NCBI RefSeq assembly: GCF_000499205.1
Contig: NZ_AWUK01000068.1
Span: 1-48,694, forward strand
Length of the DNA: 48,694 nucleotides
Source of the DNA: Paenibacillus sp. MAEPY2
Lineage (GTDB): Bacteria > Bacillota > Bacilli > Paenibacillales > Paenibacillaceae
Reading direction: 5' to 3'
Made by a program: the position numbers and the translations under genes. Positions 16,401-24,836 of the stretch are shown here, one piece after another; within the stretch, counting starts at the first letter, position 1, and every line of letters begins with the position of its first letter. Below the pieces are notes generated by a model, which ran no database searches, was not told where the DNA came from, and was given only the letters and a program-made list of their open reading frames with translations.

Positions 16401-16799
16401 CTCCCCAACGGATGGATCAAATACATAATCCGCGGAACCCTTGATGTCCGTAAAGGTTGAACCGTTCGTGCTGCCTTGCACGGTTATGGTTTGGGTTCTC
16501 TTTTCCCATGCTGTCGGAATCTTCAATACGATTTGGTCAATGTTGGTGTTGCTTCCTAGATCCACTTGAATCCATTGGGGGAAAGCGCTGTTGGTACTTT
16601 CCCAATAGGTTGCTTGGTTGTTGTCAATCACATTGGTCGGGCTGTATGTTTGGTTGTATCCGCTCGCAGTAACATTTTTGCCCTGTGCCAAGTCTGGTCC
16701 TCCGGCTGCTGATACAGAAGCTGGGGATCCGACAGTCAGAAATAAATTCGAGACTAGTAGTGTCAATACGAGTGACCATGCAATATACTTGTTGCGCAT
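13419..16799 (-). CDS. Secreted multidomain GH87 alpha-1,3-glucanase (mutanase/mycodextranase type)
   Basis: An 1126-residue exported enzyme. Signal peptide 1-32; discoidin (F5/8 C) domains 35-171 and 194-328, joined by a Pro-rich linker; two CARDB domains 332-440 and 444-557; a CBM35/CBM6-like domain 563-725; a right-handed beta-helix catalytic domain 733-1126 (VSVSDFGAIANDGKDD at its start). The GH87 catalytic triad appears as D900 (LADGVNFAQG) with D923 and D924 (NNGDDGLAVW). The +23/+24 spacing equals that reported for D1045, D1068 and D1069 of Paenibacillus Agl-FH1, as I recall it. It should hydrolyse alpha-1,3-glucan of fungal walls or bacterial mutan; mixed alpha-1,3/1,4 nigeran is the alternative. 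The ATG at 16799 follows GAGGAGG. No terminator-free neighbours, so it is a single gene. Confidence 0.88.
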   Translation of the reverse strand: MRNKYIAWSLVLTLLVSNLFLTVGSPASVSAAGGPDLAQGKNVTASGYNQTYSPTNVIDNNQATYWESTNSAFPQWIQVDLGSNTNIDQIVLKIPTAWEKRTQTITVQGSTNGSTFTDIKGSADYVFDPSVGENSVTVDFPAVETRYVRLSVTGNSEWPAAQLSTFEIYGPSSEGPTVPGPDPVEPPLPTEGSNIASGKSITASSSTLNFVAANANDNNINTYWEGGSNPSALTLDLGSNHKISSIVLKLNPDSVWSTRTQTIQVLGHNQDTTTFSSLVSSQSYTFNPASGNTVTIPVSATVKRLQLNITANSGAPAGQIAEFQVFGTPAPNPDLTITGMSWSPSSPVENNSITLNAIVKNIGSAASPASSVNFYLNNELAGSSPVTALQAGASTTVSLNAGNKGAASYTLSAKVDENNQIIEENEGNNNYTHSSALVVAPITSSDLVGTVSWSPSNPTANSAVTFTVNLKNQGNMASAGGVHGVTVVLKNAAGATLQTYNGSYNGTLAPGASGNVNVGTWTAATGNYNVTTTVAVDTNEAPVKQTNNVVTTSLNVYSARGASMPYTRYDTEDATRGGSAALKSAPTFDQALTASEASGQKYIALPSNGSYAQWTVRQGEGGAGVTMRFTMPDSADGMGLNGALDVYVNGSKAKTVPLTSYYNWQYFSSDHPGDTPSAGRPLFRFDEVHWKMDTPLKAGDTIRIQKNNGDSLEYGVDFLEIEPVQAVIPRPANSVSVSDFGAIANDGKDDLAAFEAAVQSAVSTGKTLYIPEGTFHLSNMWKIGTPTNMINNLTIVGAGIWHTNIQFTNPNAASGGISFRVQGKLDFSNIYMNSMLRSRYNENAVYKGFMDNFGKDSKFSNVWVEHFECGFWVGDYAHTPAIIADGLVIENSRIRNNLADGVNFAQGTSNSTVRNSSVRNNGDDGLAVWTSNVNGAPAGVNNTFSFNTIENNWRAAGIAFFGGSGHKATNNLIVDTVGGSAIRMNTVFPGYHFQNNTGIVFSDTTIINSGTSKDLYNGERGAIDLEASNDSIKNVTFTNIDILNTQRSAVQFGYGGGFQNIVFNNININGTGLDGIETSRFTTPHKGAAIYTYTGNGSATFNNLTTSNIANPNVNQIQSGFNLIIQ

Positions 16800-17206
16800 T
16801 GAATTCCTCCTCAGGTTATTAGCAAAATTGTTATTCAATAAACGAACGGTTGAATTCCAGCCTATTTCTCTGCGCCGATCATCACCCCCTTATTAAAATA
16901 CTCATCCTGCTATCTTACTTGGATCTTCCATCGCTGGATTAACTTCAGTATAAACCGCTTCCCATTCTCCTTATCGGACCCCTAGATACGGTATTCGGAC
17001 TTCTAATGTTCCTTTTCGGATGTTTACGTACAACCTGAATACTTGCGAACATAAAGTACATCGTTATCCAGACTTTCCTGTGTGCATTTCGGACTTTTCA
17101 ACCATAAAAGGAAAATATTTATATTTTCAGCATGATATTCGCATGATGTTCGTCAAATCATTGGTCGTGTTCTTCTGGATCTGATGATCACCATCTGTCG
17201 AACAAC
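16800..17206. other. Gene-free region upstream of GH87
   Basis: No convincing gene. On the minus strand the region provides a leader, a possible -10 (TATACT, about 16949-16954) and the phased CGGA repeats annotated separately. A 72-codon ORF reaching in from 17345 overlaps the YeiH terminator and is judged a shadow. Confidence 0.6.
16973..17094. promoter_or_regulatory. Phased (A/T)TCGGA(C/T) repeats upstream of GH87
   Basis: Heptamers ATCGGAC (16973-16979), TTCGGAC (16994-17000) and TTCGGAT (17015-17021) are exactly 21 bases apart, two turns of the helix; a fourth TTCGGAC lies at 17088-17094. The nearest is about 20 bases upstream of a possible GH87 -10. The layout is that of activator sites bound on one face of the DNA, for example by an AraC-type regulator; the binder is not known. 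Confidence 0.5.
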
Positions 17207-17249
17207 AAAAAGCACACATTGATCCCCTAAGAATCAATGCGTGCTTTTT
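17204..17249 (-). terminator. Intrinsic terminator of the yeiH-like gene
   Basis: AACAAAAAGCAC-CATTGAT pairs with ATCAATG-GTGCTTTTTGTT, a long nearly perfect stem with T-rich ends on both strands, downstream of the YeiH stop at 17324. Confidence 0.8.
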
Positions 17250-17323
17250 GTTGTGTTTGGTTAAGTCATTCGGCTTGCTGAAAAGAGTGTACGTGGTGGC
17301 CTGCCTGAGTTTGCACAAACGAC

Positions 17324-18379
17324 CTAGTTCAGACCAAAACCACAAACCAGCACGAAGCCGATTACGGACAAAACAATAGAGCCAAGCAGCCCTGCCAAGA
17401 AAGGCTTTTTGCCCAGACGGCGGAAGGTAGCAATATCCACACCTAACCCCAATCCAGCCATGGCCATCGCAAGCAGCATATAGGAAAGAACCAGAAGCCC
17501 CGAGATCATCTCTTGCGGAATAATACCCAGCGTATTTAATCCACTCATCGCCAGAAAACCGAAAATGAACCAGGGTACGGGCAATTCACGCCACCGGATT
17601 CCTTTAGCTGATTTTTGCTCTCCCCCAGGCGCCTGTCGTCCACTCCACAAACCGATGATCAGAGCAATCGGCACCAGCATGGCGACCCGGGTTAGTTTCA
17701 CGATAACTGCCATATCCAGTGCTACTTGCCCTCCTGGTGCAGCCCCCGCGATGACATGGGCCACTTCATGCAGTGTAGCTCCTGTGAATACGCCATATCC
17801 ATTCGCACTTAAACCCAATACCGGATACAGGAATGTATAGGCCAGAGTGAAAATGGTGCCCAATATAGCCACAGTCGCTGCACCTACAGCGGTTTCTTCA
17901 TCTTTAGCCTTGATCTGTGGCGCAATCGCGACCACGGCTGCGGCACCGCAGATGGCTGTTCCACATGCGGTCAGCAGCCCTATTCGTTTATCGATCTTTA
18001 ACCACTTGCTCAGTCCGTAGACGACAAAGATCGTAATCGCAACATTGATTGCCGCTAGCGCAACCACTTTGTAGCCTGCATGGACAATATCCAGCAGGTT
18101 CAGCTTCAGCCCCAGCAGAATGATGCCGAATCGCAGCAATCGTTTTCCCGAGAAGGAGATCCCGGATTGAGCGGTCTGCGGTACGCCTCGTATGGCCCGG
18201 TACAGGATGCCAAGCAGAATGGCAATAACCAATTGACCCATGATATTCAGAAACGGCAGATAACCCAGCAGCTTGGCAATGAACGAGAGTAGTAAGGTCA
18301 GTCCAATCCCCTGCAAAAATCCCCGGTTTCTAACCACTTTTATATTTTTGACGAATCTCAACTGTGTCTGTAGGATCAT
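17324..18379 (-). CDS. yeiH: YeiH-family (UPF0324) putative sulfate exporter
   Basis: A 351-residue membrane protein with about 10 hydrophobic helices. It carries the family motifs LLGLKLNL, TACGTAICGAAAVVAIAP and TGATLHEVAHVIAGA. The family is often annotated as putative sulfate exporter; direct proof of substrate is thin. It is divergent from a LysR-type regulator across 182 bases, the same arrangement as yeiH-yeiE in other bacteria, so that regulator probably controls it. A long stem-loop terminator follows. Confidence 0.85.
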   Translation of the reverse strand: MILQTQLRFVKNIKVVRNRGFLQGIGLTLLLSFIAKLLGYLPFLNIMGQLVIAILLGILYRAIRGVPQTAQSGISFSGKRLLRFGIILLGLKLNLLDIVHAGYKVVALAAINVAITIFVVYGLSKWLKIDKRIGLLTACGTAICGAAAVVAIAPQIKAKDEETAVGAATVAILGTIFTLAYTFLYPVLGLSANGYGVFTGATLHEVAHVIAGAAPGGQVALDMAVIVKLTRVAMLVPIALIIGLWSGRQAPGGEQKSAKGIRWRELPVPWFIFGFLAMSGLNTLGIIPQEMISGLLVLSYMLLAMAMAGLGLGVDIATFRRLGKKPFLAGLLGSIVLSVIGFVLVCGFGLN

Positions 18380-18561
18380 AGCTCTGCACTTCCTTATTGG
18401 ATAAAGTATATCCTCACTATAGAAGCAGAATGATAAGAAGTGAAATATGAATCTGCGATCCTAATCATTACAAAAACTTATGATTGATTGCCTTTCTTAT
18501 GTTAAAATGAGTCCAACAGGCTTATTGCCATGAAAATTCACTATTCAAATGAGGAATTATA

Positions 18562-19449
18562 ATGATTACTGATGCATTAAAGGTCTTCGTTACCGTTGCG
18601 GAGCAAAGCCATTTCTCGAAGGCCGCAGAACTGTTGAACCTGTCCCAGCCGGGGGTGAGCCTGCATATCAAAAATCTGGAGAATGAGTTGGGAGCCAAGC
18701 TGCTACATCGTTCGCCAAAGCAGGTATCTCTGACTGAAGCGGGGGCGATCCTCTACAGACATGCCAAGGTCATTCAGGCTCGCTACGATGAAGCGAGGCA
18801 GGAGATCCAGATGCTGCGGGATGAGGTGACCGGAAGTATTCAGATCGGTGCCAGCTTCACCATAGGTGAATATATTTTGCCTAAGAAGCTGGCAGAATTC
18901 GCAGCTCAATATCCGCAGGTCAACCTTCAGGTTACTATTGGCAATACCCAGGAGATTCTGTCTGCGGTTAGGGGAAATCAGCTGGATATTGGATTTGTGG
19001 AGGGTGAAGCGCAAGCCTCGTCAGATCTTGACGTTATCCCTTATATGAAGGATGAAATGATTGTTGTAGCTCCTTCCGGCCATCCCCTCTCCGGTTCCGT
19101 CGTGGTAGAGCAAAACATGCTTCAGGATCAGGTCTGGGTCCTTCGTGAGTTGGGTTCGGGAACACGTGCTTTCAGCGATCATTTTATGGAACAGACAGCG
19201 ATCCGTCCCAAGCGTTCCTATGTCTTCACCAGCAGTCAAGGTGTGAAGGAAGCTGTTGCTTCCGGGCTCGGAATGGCGATGGTATCCAGATGGATCGTTC
19301 ATAAGGAGCTGGCAACCGGAGAAGTCGAAGAGCTGCGAATCAGACAGCCGCATCTGGAACGCAGCTTCTCCATCATTCGCAACAAGGAGCATTCCCAATC
19401 CATGGCACTGGATGTCTTCTTGCAGAAGCTTCTTTTCGTCAAAAAATAG
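18562..19449 (+). CDS. LysR-family regulator (CysL/YeiE-like)
   Basis: A 295-residue LysR-type regulator. The winged HTH is at residues 1-60 (AEQSHFSKAAELLNLSQPGVSLHIKNLE), and the LysR_substrate co-inducer domain at about 88-290 (GSIQIGASFTIGEYILP; GNQLDIGFVEG; ASGLGMAMVS). The first half resembles the CysL/YeiE branch tied to sulfur or sulfite metabolism. Divergence from the yeiH-like gene makes that gene its probable target. The ATG follows GAGGAATTATA. Confidence 0.9.
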   Translation: MITDALKVFVTVAEQSHFSKAAELLNLSQPGVSLHIKNLENELGAKLLHRSPKQVSLTEAGAILYRHAKVIQARYDEARQEIQMLRDEVTGSIQIGASFTIGEYILPKKLAEFAAQYPQVNLQVTIGNTQEILSAVRGNQLDIGFVEGEAQASSDLDVIPYMKDEMIVVAPSGHPLSGSVVVEQNMLQDQVWVLRELGSGTRAFSDHFMEQTAIRPKRSYVFTSSQGVKEAVASGLGMAMVSRWIVHKELATGEVEELRIRQPHLERSFSIIRNKEHSQSMALDVFLQKLLFVKK

Positions 19450-19484
19450 GGTTGAAGGCTTTTTTGGCCTTCAACCCTTATCTT
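19448..19484. terminator. Bidirectional terminator, LysR gene / oligoglucosidase operon
   Basis: AGGGTTGAAGGC (19448-19459) and GCCTTCAACCCT (19467-19478) form a 12-bp stem with a T-rich loop. It begins at the LysR stop codon and ends close to the stop of the convergent glucosidase operon. Confidence 0.85.
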
Positions 19485-19489
19485 TTACA

Positions 19490-21112
19490 CTACCCGAGCA
19501 AATACATCCTCGCTTCATACGGACGAAGTGCGTTCTCTGAAGCTCCTTCCGAATAGTTACTAATTAATAATCTTTTATCCCCTGCAAATTCCCCGGGAAT
19601 CTGGAATGGAACAACTTTGCCGTAGAAGTTGCACATTACTAGCAATTTTGTGCCACCAAGTGTTCGTGTGTAAGCGAAGAGGTTGGTGTCTTCCGGATAC
19701 AGCAGTTCATAATCCCCATAGATGATTACTTCATGCTCTTTTCGCAGCTGAATCAGTGTTTTATAGTACTGGTAAATGGAATTCGGATCATTTATAGATT
19801 CTTCCGCATTAATCTCAGTATAATTCGGATTTACCAAAATCCATGGCTTGCCTTCCGTAAAACCTGCATTTTCGGAAGCATCCCACTGCATTGGCGTACG
19901 TGCGTTATCACGGCCTTTGGCATAAATGGATTCCATTACGTCTTCCTTCGAATATCCATTCCCAATCCGTTCCTTATACAGATTCAGCAGCTCAATATCA
20001 CGGTATTCTTCAATGTCGTAACGTACATTCGTCATGCCTAACTCTTCACCCTGGTACACATATGGCGTACCCTGCATGCCATGAAGAAGAGTGGCCAGCA
20101 TTTTGGCAGACTCCACACGATATTCCCCGTCATCTCCCCAACGGGACACGATTCGTGGAAGATCATGGTTGTTCCAGAATAGGCTGTTCCAGGCTTCGCC
20201 CTTCAACTCGGTTTGCCATTTGGACAACACTTTCTTTAATTGAAGCAGATCCAGCGGCTGGAGGTCCCACTTGCCTTTCCCCGCCTGCTCATCCAGGCTA
20301 ATATGTTCAAATTGGAAGACCATGGATAGTTCACTGCCGTCCGGGTTGCTATAAAGTTTGGCGCTCTCGGGCGTTGCTCCCCATGTTTCTCCGACAGTTA
20401 GCAGATCACCCTTTTGGAAGGTTTCTTTACTGAGTTCACGCATATATTTCCGCAGATTTGGCCCATTGCCTGTAATTTTGAGGTCAGGCTCCTTGCCTAT
20501 CAGATCAATGACATCCAGACGGAAACCGCCTACACCTTTATCCATCCACCATTGAATCATATCGTATATCTCCTGCCGTACCTTGGGGTTCTCCCAGTTC
20601 AGATCCGGTTGCTTAACAGAAAATAGATGCAGATAGTACTGCCCCAGCTCAGGGACCCATTCCCAGGCCGATCCACCGAACGTTGAACCTAAATCATTGG
20701 GTGGTGTTCCTTCCACACCATCTCTCCACACATAATAATCGTGGTACGGATTATCCTTGCTTTTACGGGCTTCCTTGAACCAGGGGTGTTCATCTGATGA
20801 GTGGTTAAGCACCAGATCCATAATAATTCGGATGTCACGCTTGCCTGCTTCCTGAATCAGCAATTCCATATCCTCAAGTGAACCAAACATCGGATCAATA
20901 TCCTGGTAATCCGAAATGTCATAGCCGTTGTCATCTTGCGGAGACTTGCACACCGGTGACAGCCAGATCGCACCGATGCCCAGATCCTTCAAATAATCGA
21001 GCCGGGATAAAATGCCTTTCAAATCCCCGATTCCATCACCATTACTGTCCTGAAAGCTGCGGGGATAAATCTGATATACGACAATTTCTTTCCACCATTT
21101 TTTAGTTCCCAT
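19490..21112 (-). CDS. Oligo-1,6-glucosidase, GH13
   Basis: A 540-residue intracellular alpha-glucosidase of the GH13_31 type. Conserved regions are IIMDLVLNHSS, the nucleophile in GGFRLDVID (D200), the acid/base in TVGETWG (E242) and the stabiliser in FWNNHDLPR (D317). The residue after the nucleophile is Val (V201), which in this family goes with alpha-1,6 specificity. No signal peptide. It would cut isomalto-oligosaccharides delivered by the two permeases directly upstream. The ATG at 21112 is used because AAAGGTGGTG precedes it and homology begins at WWKEIVVYQIYPRSF. Last gene of its operon. Confidence 0.92.
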   Translation of the reverse strand: MGTKKWWKEIVVYQIYPRSFQDSNGDGIGDLKGILSRLDYLKDLGIGAIWLSPVCKSPQDDNGYDISDYQDIDPMFGSLEDMELLIQEAGKRDIRIIMDLVLNHSSDEHPWFKEARKSKDNPYHDYYVWRDGVEGTPPNDLGSTFGGSAWEWVPELGQYYLHLFSVKQPDLNWENPKVRQEIYDMIQWWMDKGVGGFRLDVIDLIGKEPDLKITGNGPNLRKYMRELSKETFQKGDLLTVGETWGATPESAKLYSNPDGSELSMVFQFEHISLDEQAGKGKWDLQPLDLLQLKKVLSKWQTELKGEAWNSLFWNNHDLPRIVSRWGDDGEYRVESAKMLATLLHGMQGTPYVYQGEELGMTNVRYDIEEYRDIELLNLYKERIGNGYSKEDVMESIYAKGRDNARTPMQWDASENAGFTEGKPWILVNPNYTEINAEESINDPNSIYQYYKTLIQLRKEHEVIIYGDYELLYPEDTNLFAYTRTLGGTKLLVMCNFYGKVVPFQIPGEFAGDKRLLISNYSEGASENALRPYEARMYLLG

Positions 21113-21175
21113 AACGCACCACCTTTTTCTTGAACAGATCCAGATCTGCTCATCCGAATTCCGCTCCATTCACTA

Positions 21176-22069
21176 TTATTCTTTTACCGATCCCACAACA
21201 ATTCCGGTCACAAAGTATTTTTGCAGCAGCGGATAAATCAGCAGCAGCGGAATGACAGCCACTACGATTTTGGCTGCATTGAGATTTTTGTTCGAAATCT
21301 CAGTCAGATTGCTGAGCTGAGCGGAGTTCGTGCCGGCTTGAAGAAGTTCGGCAATATTTACATTAAGCGACTGAATATAGGTCATCAGCGGATAGTTGCT
21401 GACTTTGGTCATATAGATCAGTCCACTGAAGAAGTCATTCCACGTGCCTACGATACTGAACAGGGACACCGTCGCCAGTGCCGGAATAGACACGGGAACA
21501 TACACTTTGAACAGAACCTGCAATGCGTTCGCCCCGTCAATGAAAGCTGCTTCTTCGAGCGCTTTCGGCACGGCTGCGAAAAAGTTCATCACAAGGATGA
21601 CACTGAATATTGGTACAGCACCTGGCAGGACAAGCGACCAAATTGTATTGAGCATATCCAGGTTTTTGATCAGCAGATAGCTGGGAATCATCCCACCACT
21701 GAACAGCATGGCAAAAATCATGACATTCATATAAATATTTCTGCCCTTAAATTCCCTTTTCGACTTAGATAGCGGATAAGCCATCAAAACAATAAGAATC
21801 ATGTTGAGCACAAGGGATAGAACCACACGTAGAACGGAAATGCCAAAGGAGCGCCAGAACTGCGCATCATCAATAATTTTCGAATAAGCTGCTGTTGTAA
21901 AATTGACGGGTAACAGACCTACGCTGTTGGCCGAGACAGCCTCGCTGCTGCTAAATGAAATCGCAACGATATTCCATAATGGAAGGAGGCAGATCAAAGC
22001 CAGCAGTATAACGATGGCGTAGATAACAAACCGGCCCATTCGGTCTTTCAGGCTTGCGGAATAAGACAC
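21176..22069 (-). CDS. ABC sugar permease, LplC/YtcP-like
   Basis: A 297-residue integral membrane subunit with six helices and the EAA loop near EEAAFIDGANALQVLFKVYVP. It belongs to the CarbB/LplC type that pairs with large LplA-type binding proteins. The GTG at 22069 is chosen: TAAGGAGG lies 9 bases upstream and right after the stop of the partner permease. The longer open frame back to 22150 overlaps that gene by 68 bases. No ATPase gene is nearby, so a shared MsmX-like ATPase is inferred. Confidence 0.88.
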   Translation of the reverse strand: MSYSASLKDRMGRFVIYAIVILLALICLLPLWNIVAISFSSSEAVSANSVGLLPVNFTTAAYSKIIDDAQFWRSFGISVLRVVLSLVLNMILIVLMAYPLSKSKREFKGRNIYMNVMIFAMLFSGGMIPSYLLIKNLDMLNTIWSLVLPGAVPIFSVILVMNFFAAVPKALEEAAFIDGANALQVLFKVYVPVSIPALATVSLFSIVGTWNDFFSGLIYMTKVSNYPLMTYIQSLNVNIAELLQAGTNSAQLSNLTEISNKNLNAAKIVVAVIPLLLIYPLLQKYFVTGIVVGSVKE

Positions 22070-22082
22070 AAGTTTCGCCTCC

Positions 22083-22997
22083 TTAGAATATTTTTCTGTC
22101 GGTGTATTTTTTGGCCAATTGGTTGGCTGACAATAGTAGAACAATACCAATCACTGACTTGAACAGTCCAACAGCTGTACCAAAACTATACTGTCTGCCA
22201 ACGAGACCAATCCGGTATACATAGGTATCCAGAATATCGCCCGACTCATAGACAACCGGATTGTAAAGATTGTAAATTTGGTCGAAGCCTGCACTCAAAA
22301 TATTGGTCAGACTCATGACCCCCATGAGCAGGATAATAGGCAGCATACCCGGCAACGTAATATGCCATACTTTTCTCCACCAGCTTGCTCCATCAATCCC
22401 TGACGCTTCGTACAAACCGGGATCAATCGAGGTAATGGCAGCCAAATAAACGATGGAACTGTAACCGAATTCCTTCCATACGTCTGTTCCAATAATCAAC
22501 GGCTGGAACCAGGTGTTGCTCCCTAGAAAATTAATATTTTCCAAGCCGAAAAAGGCCAAAATCTGATTTACACTTCCATCCAGGCTGAACATGTTAACAA
22601 CCACGGAGGCCAGAACGACCCAAGACAAAAAGTGAGGCAGATATACAATCGTCTGCACGGATTTTTTAACAAATTTAAAGCGGATCTCGTTTAATAAAAT
22701 GGAAAAAATGATGGCCATCAGTGTGCCGAGCAGAATCTTGGCGATGGCAATCACCAACGTATTGCTAATCACTTGGCCGATGTCCGGCAGTTTGAACATA
22801 TAAATAAAATGCTTGAGCCCAACAAATTCGGAGCCAAACATACCTTTGGCTGGTACATAGTCCTGAAACGCCGTAATGACACCAACCATGGGAATGTAGC
22901 TGAATACCAGCAAAAATAAAATGCCCGGCAGCATCATCATATGATACATGGCACCTGTGCCCAATCGGTTTCTTGCTTTAACATTTTCCTGTTTCAT
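22083..22997 (-). CDS. ABC sugar permease, LplB-like
   Basis: A 304-residue membrane subunit with six helices and the EAA motif YEASGIDGASWWRKVWHITLP. It is the MalF-like partner of the following permease. GAAAGGGG precedes the ATG. It is separated from the upstream binding-protein gene by 61 bases with a hairpin, which usually sets a higher level of binding protein than permease. Confidence 0.9.
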   Translation of the reverse strand: MKQENVKARNRLGTGAMYHMMMLPGILFLLVFSYIPMVGVITAFQDYVPAKGMFGSEFVGLKHFIYMFKLPDIGQVISNTLVIAIAKILLGTLMAIIFSILLNEIRFKFVKKSVQTIVYLPHFLSWVVLASVVVNMFSLDGSVNQILAFFGLENINFLGSNTWFQPLIIGTDVWKEFGYSSIVYLAAITSIDPGLYEASGIDGASWWRKVWHITLPGMLPIILLMGVMSLTNILSAGFDQIYNLYNPVVYESGDILDTYVYRIGLVGRQYSFGTAVGLFKSVIGIVLLLSANQLAKKYTDRKIF

Positions 22998-23020
22998 GGA
23001 TGAACCCCTTTCCTGAAGAA

Positions 23021-23039
23021 AGGCTGCTTATCGCAGCCT
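23021..23039 (-). repeat. Intercistronic hairpin after the binding-protein gene
   Basis: AGGCTGC and GCAGCCT form a perfect 7-bp stem without a T-run. It probably stabilises or partly attenuates the message so that more binding protein than permease is made. Confidence 0.55.
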
Positions 23040-23058
23040 GTCAGCAGTGTTAGCCTTA

Positions 23059-24795
23059 TTATTTTTGAGTTTTGGTTTCAGCTTCAATCTCCTGAATCAC
23101 CTGATCGCCGCCTTGTTTCTTCCAGTTGCTGACGAACGTTTCGAAGTAATCCAGCGGTTCCGCACCCGTAATGATTTTGATGAAAGATTCCTGTTCCATT
23201 TTGGTCAGGTTAGCCCACGTCTGTTTCATGCTTGGTGTAGTTCCGGAGAACGCTGGCGTCATCCAGTTGAATTTGCCTTCCTGCGTCAGCTTGTCGATCA
23301 GCCCCACTCCGTTCATACGGGAGTGATATTTCGACCAAGCCGTTATATCGTCTGTATCCTGGTCTTTCAAGTACGTTTGGATACTGCCAATATTGTTCTT
23401 CGATTCCGTTGTCCGGACCTGATCCAGACCAATCTCGCCTTTAATTCCGCGAACGACATCGGAGTAATCATCCAGCAGCGATGTAGCCGAGTTGACTTCA
23501 ATGTTAAACGGTCTGGTGGAACCGTCTACGCCGCTCTCCAAATATTTGGCTGCCTCTGGCATGGAGGTTGCCACGTCTTTGTCATTAGCCAATTTATCGT
23601 AGAACAGGTTAATAATTTTAATCGCCAGCTCAGGGTGCTCATACCCTTTTCTCACAACGATAAATTGACCGGATGGATTGGCGTGTGCCACATTTACCTT
23701 GCCATCTTCATCTTCCAGCGTGTAAGCCGTGAATTTCGCGTGTTTATCCATCTGTTTGACACTGCTCAGTCCCCAGTCTGGGATGTGCCACGGTCCAAAA
23801 GCAATCCCGCTCTGGCCGTTGGTGTAAAGTGCAGTGATATCGTCAAAAGTACGGGTTCCAAATTGCGGGTCAATGATGCCTCTCTTGAACCAGTCGGCCA
23901 TAACGCCCAGCATCTGTTTGGTTTCCGCTGTAGTCGAGCCATAAACGATGCTGCCGTCCTCGCCATTCATCCAATATTGAGGAAACGCGCCTTTGGTAGA
24001 AGCGACGCCCAGCATAGTATAGGCAGATCCGTTATAGTCTGTCGTATTCAGGGTGTTTACAAAGGGAATACCCACCGGTTTTCCGGTTTGCCCAGGATCT
24101 TTTTTCAGGAACTCTTCTGCTGTTTTCTCTACATCTTCCAGCTTGATGGCACCGTCTCCGTCAGCATCGAGTTTGATTCCCAGCACATCCAGCCAATCCT
24201 GCCGAACCCAGACCATGGTTGGCGCGGAATCCAGCGAAGTCGCCGGAAGACCCATCAGACGTCCATCAATCGTGGCATTGTCCAGTGCACGGCCATCATA
24301 GGAGTCGTAAATCTGCTTGATATTATCCGTAGCATATTGTTTGTACACTTCCGTCATATCTTCAATCAAGTCATTATCAACCAGTTCTTTGAGCTCATCC
24401 TTGGAATCCACACGCATCATATCAGGCAGTTCCCCGGAAGCGATTGCAAGAGAAACTTGACGGCTGTAATCTTCACCGTTGGCCTCAAATTGGTCCTTAA
24501 TTTGTGCGTTGAACGATTCTTTGACCAGACGGGTATACGCATTATTCTCGTATGTATCTCCTGCGGGCAATTTCGGGTTTGCCGTCGTAACACGTCCCAT
24601 CGTTACCGTTACTTCGTCTTTATAGGCACTGAACGGGTCTCCAGGTGTCACCTCATATTGGCCCGCATCCTCAGCAGTCGGCGGATTGGAGGCCCCCCCA
24701 CATGCTGCAAGGATGGAAACCATTAAGGCGGACATGGACAGCACAGCCAGTCGTTTCGTCAACTGTTTGCTTTTTATTGACCACTTATTTCTCAT
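23059..24795 (-). CDS. LplA-type extracellular solute-binding lipoprotein
   Basis: A 578-residue exported lipoprotein with lipobox SILAAC (Cys32). It is of the large LplA/AlgQ2 class. A calcium-binding EF-hand-like loop (DADGDGAIKLED) is visible, as in alginate-binding AlgQ proteins. Other family marks are WVRQDWLDVLG and, at the C terminus, SFIKIITGAEPLDYFE and QGGDQVIQEI. It should deliver an oligosaccharide to the two permeases below; the oligo-1,6-glucosidase at the end of the operon suggests alpha-glucans. The ATG at 24795 follows AAGGGGAG at 8 bases. Confidence 0.9.
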   Translation of the reverse strand: MRNKWSIKSKQLTKRLAVLSMSALMVSILAACGGASNPPTAEDAGQYEVTPGDPFSAYKDEVTVTMGRVTTANPKLPAGDTYENNAYTRLVKESFNAQIKDQFEANGEDYSRQVSLAIASGELPDMMRVDSKDELKELVDNDLIEDMTEVYKQYATDNIKQIYDSYDGRALDNATIDGRLMGLPATSLDSAPTMVWVRQDWLDVLGIKLDADGDGAIKLEDVEKTAEEFLKKDPGQTGKPVGIPFVNTLNTTDYNGSAYTMLGVASTKGAFPQYWMNGEDGSIVYGSTTAETKQMLGVMADWFKRGIIDPQFGTRTFDDITALYTNGQSGIAFGPWHIPDWGLSSVKQMDKHAKFTAYTLEDEDGKVNVAHANPSGQFIVVRKGYEHPELAIKIINLFYDKLANDKDVATSMPEAAKYLESGVDGSTRPFNIEVNSATSLLDDYSDVVRGIKGEIGLDQVRTTESKNNIGSIQTYLKDQDTDDITAWSKYHSRMNGVGLIDKLTQEGKFNWMTPAFSGTTPSMKQTWANLTKMEQESFIKIITGAEPLDYFETFVSNWKKQGGDQVIQEIEAETKTQK

Positions 24796-24836
24796 CAAAT
24801 TCAACTCCCCTTCGTTCTGTTTTTTTCTCTATCATG

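Noticed and set aside
17127..17345. A 72-codon minus-strand ORF after the YeiH gene
   Set aside because: It contains the YeiH terminator stem and has no ribosome-binding site.
23047..24726. A 559-codon plus-strand ORF
   Set aside because: It is a long antisense shadow of the binding lipoprotein gene; no ribosome-binding site or domain, and composition typical of an antisense frame.
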